Part shown: positions 7,296-9,501 of the stretch, one piece after another
Position numbering within the stretch: the stretch's first letter is position 1
Layout of the letters: every line of letters begins with the position of its first letter
Origin: Bacteroidota bacterium
GTDB taxonomy: Bacteria; Bacteroidota; Bacteroidia; Chitinophagales; Chitinophagaceae
DNA length: 9,501 bases
Reading direction: 5' to 3'
Assembly (NCBI GenBank): GCA_023415275.1
Contig: JAEZLJ010000011.1
Location: 1 to 9,501 of the forward strand
The notes under the pieces: model-generated
Databases searched by the model: none
What the model was told of the DNA's origin: nothing
What the model saw: the letters and a program-made list of their open reading frames with translations, nothing else
Program-made: the position numbers and the translations under genes

Positions 7296-7304
7296 GGAGA
7301 AGAG
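7296..7304 (+). promoter_or_regulatory. Ribosome binding site of the deacetylase-like gene
   Basis: The purine-rich GGAGAAGAG sits shortly before the ATG at 7309 and decides the start. A GTG in frame at 7306 is closer to this site and less likely. This is the only clear Shine-Dalgarno sequence among the genes of the window. Confidence 0.6.
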
Positions 7305-7308
7305 CGTG

Positions 7309-9501
7309 ATGCCAAAACACCAATATCAAAATTCCAATATCCTTCGTGTTGGATTTATTGCCTTCATCTTTCTTTCTTTATTACCTTATTTAAGTCATTC
7401 TCAGGTAATTACCGTCACTGTCAAGTATAGTGCTAATCCATCAAGTTCAAAGGTTTCAATTGCTGACTTGAAATATAATAAACAGTCAGTTTTAAGCATG
7501 GACATTGATGATCAGCCTGCTAATGTTATGAGTGTGAAGGCATTTTTACAAGGTGGGGTGGCCCAGGAAGATGGGATCAATTACCCCGGTAAATTCTTCA
7601 CAGATGGTTGCGGTAATAATAAACCATATTCTATGGGAATTGCCATGACCGCACATAGCAACTATAATGATGGCGACCTGACTACTGTTCCTTCACTATT
7701 AAGTGCTACCCAACTTACTAACCTGGTTGCTTCGGGCTTTTTATTGGAAAATCATGGGTTCTATCATGAGCAGGATCAATATTACGTAACAAATAATTTT
7801 ACTGTTCCCCGGAATATTTTGGAGAATACCAATTTTATATATGATAAAACGGGTTTTGTTTCCAGGATATGGGTGACACCTTCTAATTATACTGGTTATA
7901 ATCCTTATGTACAACAGCAGGGATTCATGGCAGCAACGTCCCAAAGTGTTACTGATGGATACACCTCTCAGCCTGTGAATATGTGGACAGATCACCTGGC
8001 TGACCTTTCGCAACTGGATACCAGTTTCAATGTATTTCTTAGAGATTTCACTGATGATTGGGCCAATACCACGGTTACCAATGAACTAAAGACCCGTATC
8101 AGTAGTCTTAGGTCAAAGTCCTCCAGCACAGTTCATAAGATTTACCGCCTTGGTACGCATAGTTATAATTCCAATAACTGGCAAGGATTTAAATCCTTTT
8201 TTGATTATGTAGATACAACATCCGGTAATACTATCTGGATCGCCAGCCTTCAGGAATTATTGGAATACCGGGAAGTAAAAAGGAAATTATCAATGACCCA
8301 GTCCCTTAAGAATAATGTGCTGACTATAAAGCTGGACTTAAGTAAAGTGCCCACCAATAATAGTTTCAGGGATATATCGCTGTTGGTAGATAATAGTGCT
8401 GCTATCAGCTCGGTTTCTGTGTCAGGGGCAGATGCTTTTTCTTATAATTCATCGGGACTTATTAATATTTATAGCAGAAAAACTGTTTTTAATCCTCCCT
8501 ATAACCGTCCAGCTCCCAATGCAGGTGCTGACCAGCAAATCATATTACCAATAGATTCGGTCTTATTAAAAGGTAGTTTAAAGGATACCACAGTGTCCAT
8601 AGCATCTTATAATTGGTCAAAAGTTTCCGGACCAGGCGCCGGAATAATTGCTGATTCTTCACAAACTACAACTCTTGTAAAAGGATTGGTGCAGGGTAAT
8701 TTTGTATTCAGGTTAACTGCTATAGATTCAAATGGAATTCGGGGTACCGATGATGTAGGTATTAATGTAATTTCAGTTGTTTCACCGGGATCAGTATACC
8801 ATGTGGAAGCTGAAAACTGGACATCTATGTTCGGGGTTCAGACAGAGGCTTGTTCAGATACCGGGGGAACTTTGGATGTAGGTTGGGTAGATAATGGAGA
8901 TTGGATGGATTATGGTTTGACTATTGGTAGCTCAGGTACATACCAGCTTAATTTGAGAATAGCCACCCCATATTCAGGCGCACAACTTATTGTAAAGAAT
9001 AGTGTTGGAAGTTCTCTTGCCACTGTAAACATTCCTACCACCGGTGGGTTTCAAAAATGGCAAACCGTAACCGTTCCTGTTAACCTTATAGCAGGGTCTG
9101 AAACCCTAAGATTAGAATCTTCTTCTGCTGCAGGCTGGAACATTAACTGGATGGAACTGGTAGGTGCAGCTCCGGCTAACCAGGCTCCTACTGCTAGTGC
9201 AGGAGCAGATCAAGCCATTACCGTGCCTGCAAGTTCAGTAACCCTTTCAGGAAGTGGAACAGATCCTGATGGATCCATTGCTACCTATAGCTGGACAAAA
9301 GTCTCTGGAGGTGCAGCAACTATTACTGCTCCTGCTTCAGCTTCCACCACCGTTACTGGACTTACTCAAGGCAGTTACACTTTCCGCCTGGCTGTTACAG
9401 ATAATAGCGGTGCAACCGCCACAGATGATGTGGTGATCACTGTCAATGCAGCTGCTAACCAGGCTCCCACAGCCAATGCAGGTTTGGATCAAACCATCAC
9501 A
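7309..9501 (+). CDS. Secreted polysaccharide deacetylase-like (CE4/NodB) protein with PKD/REJ-like and CBM6 modules; partial
   Basis: The frame is open for 731 codons to the right edge, so the C-terminus is missing. Residues 1-31 are a signal peptide (hydrophobic 14-28, cut before Gln32). The domain at about 55-330 resembles the NodB fold: LSMDIDDQP (Asp67, Asp68) stands for the TFDDG motif, and ENHGFYHE (His149, His153) for the H-x3-H metal site. SRIWVTP may be the motif-3 equivalent and RLGTHS a late catalytic His motif. CE4 enzymes remove acetyl groups from sugars, but the motifs are divergent and activity is uncertain. Next come a beta-sandwich spacer, a PKD/REJ-like module (about 401-490), a CBM6 (about 497-620, VEAENW and DNGDWMDY), and further PKD/REJ-like modules (from 624 and from 717, NQAPTA-AG-DQ). 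The architecture suggests a large surface or exported enzyme binding glycans. The gene is separated from the operon by a hairpin and its own promoter-like site. Confidence 0.8.
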   Translation, partial: MPKHQYQNSNILRVGFIAFIFLSLLPYLSHSQVITVTVKYSANPSSSKVSIADLKYNKQSVLSMDIDDQPANVMSVKAFLQGGVAQEDGINYPGKFFTDGCGNNKPYSMGIAMTAHSNYNDGDLTTVPSLLSATQLTNLVASGFLLENHGFYHEQDQYYVTNNFTVPRNILENTNFIYDKTGFVSRIWVTPSNYTGYNPYVQQQGFMAATSQSVTDGYTSQPVNMWTDHLADLSQLDTSFNVFLRDFTDDWANTTVTNELKTRISSLRSKSSSTVHKIYRLGTHSYNSNNWQGFKSFFDYVDTTSGNTIWIASLQELLEYREVKRKLSMTQSLKNNVLTIKLDLSKVPTNNSFRDISLLVDNSAAISSVSVSGADAFSYNSSGLINIYSRKTVFNPPYNRPAPNAGADQQIILPIDSVLLKGSLKDTTVSIASYNWSKVSGPGAGIIADSSQTTTLVKGLVQGNFVFRLTAIDSNGIRGTDDVGINVISVVSPGSVYHVEAENWTSMFGVQTEACSDTGGTLDVGWVDNGDWMDYGLTIGSSGTYQLNLRIATPYSGAQLIVKNSVGSSLATVNIPTTGGFQKWQTVTVPVNLIAGSETLRLESSSAAGWNINWMELVGAAPANQAPTASAGADQAITVPASSVTLSGSGTDPDGSIATYSWTKVSGGAATITAPASASTTVTGLTQGSYTFRLAVTDNSGATATDDVVITVNAAANQAPTANAGLDQTIT
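9178..9501 (+). repeat. Tandem PKD/REJ-like module repeat, period 279 bases
   Basis: The segments starting at 9178 and 9457 are repeat copies exactly 279 bases (93 codons) apart. Over the 44 bases that can be compared, 34 are the same, encoding NQAPTASAGADQAIT and NQAPTANAGLDQTIT. The array continues past the right edge. An older, more divergent copy starts near 8509 (PAPNAGADQQIILP). Confidence 0.75.

Noticed and set aside
7227..7430. Plus-strand open frame of 67 codons before the deacetylase-like gene
   Set aside because: It overlaps the signal peptide region of the 731-codon frame that has a ribosome site and domains; its sequence is a frame-shifted reading.
7741..8013. Minus-strand open frame of 90 codons
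   Set aside because: Antisense to the CE4-like domain and without family features.
9254..9436. Plus-strand Leu/Pro/Gln-rich open frame of 60 codons
   Set aside because: A shadow of the repeat-rich PKD/REJ-like coding region in another frame.

Overview
The window looks like a Bacteroidota chromosome segment, most probably from the Chitinophagaceae or a related family. The evidence is the AT-rich DNA, the weak or missing Shine-Dalgarno sites, the promoter-like elements of the TTTG / TAnnTTTG type, the signal peptides cut before Gln, and the large secreted proteins with CBM6 and PKD/REJ-like modules. No rRNA, tRNA, CRISPR array, integrase or transposase is visible.

Layout: (i) 1-1347, minus strand: the N-terminal part of a secreted alpha/beta-hydrolase (esterase/peptidase-like) with a Pro-rich linker and CBM6 modules, cut by the left edge and carrying an apparent one-base frameshift inside the signal peptide. 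(ii) 1348-1811: AT-rich non-coding DNA with a probable promoter and a perfect AT palindrome. (iii) 1812-3452, minus strand: a 546-residue polytopic membrane protein resembling GT-C glycosyltransferases. (iv) 3453-3589: a divergent intergenic region. (v) 3590-7135, plus strand: a tightly packed four-gene operon encoding a UbiA-family phosphoribosyltransferase, a DprE1-like oxidase, a DprE2-like reductase and a HAD phosphatase, followed by a strong hairpin. (vi) 7309-9501, plus strand: a secreted CE4-like polysaccharide deacetylase with PKD/REJ-like and CBM6 modules, cut by the right edge.

The central operon is the notable part. UbiA (DPPR synthase), DprE1 and DprE2 are the enzymes that mycobacteria use to make decaprenyl-phosphoryl-D-arabinofuranose (DPA), the lipid donor of D-arabinose for cell-envelope arabinans. 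The HAD protein could supply the missing dephosphorylation between the UbiA and DprE1 steps. The divergent GT-C-like protein is a natural candidate for the enzyme that uses the donor in the periplasm. Together these five genes read as a compact system for making polyprenyl-phosphate-D-arabinofuranose and using it in a Gram-negative Bacteroidota. The pathway enzymes are recognised from conserved motifs. The roles of the HAD protein and the GT-C protein, and the final arabinosylated product, are inference. The two flanking secreted carbohydrate-active proteins share similar CBM6 modules with each other but need not belong to the arabinose system.
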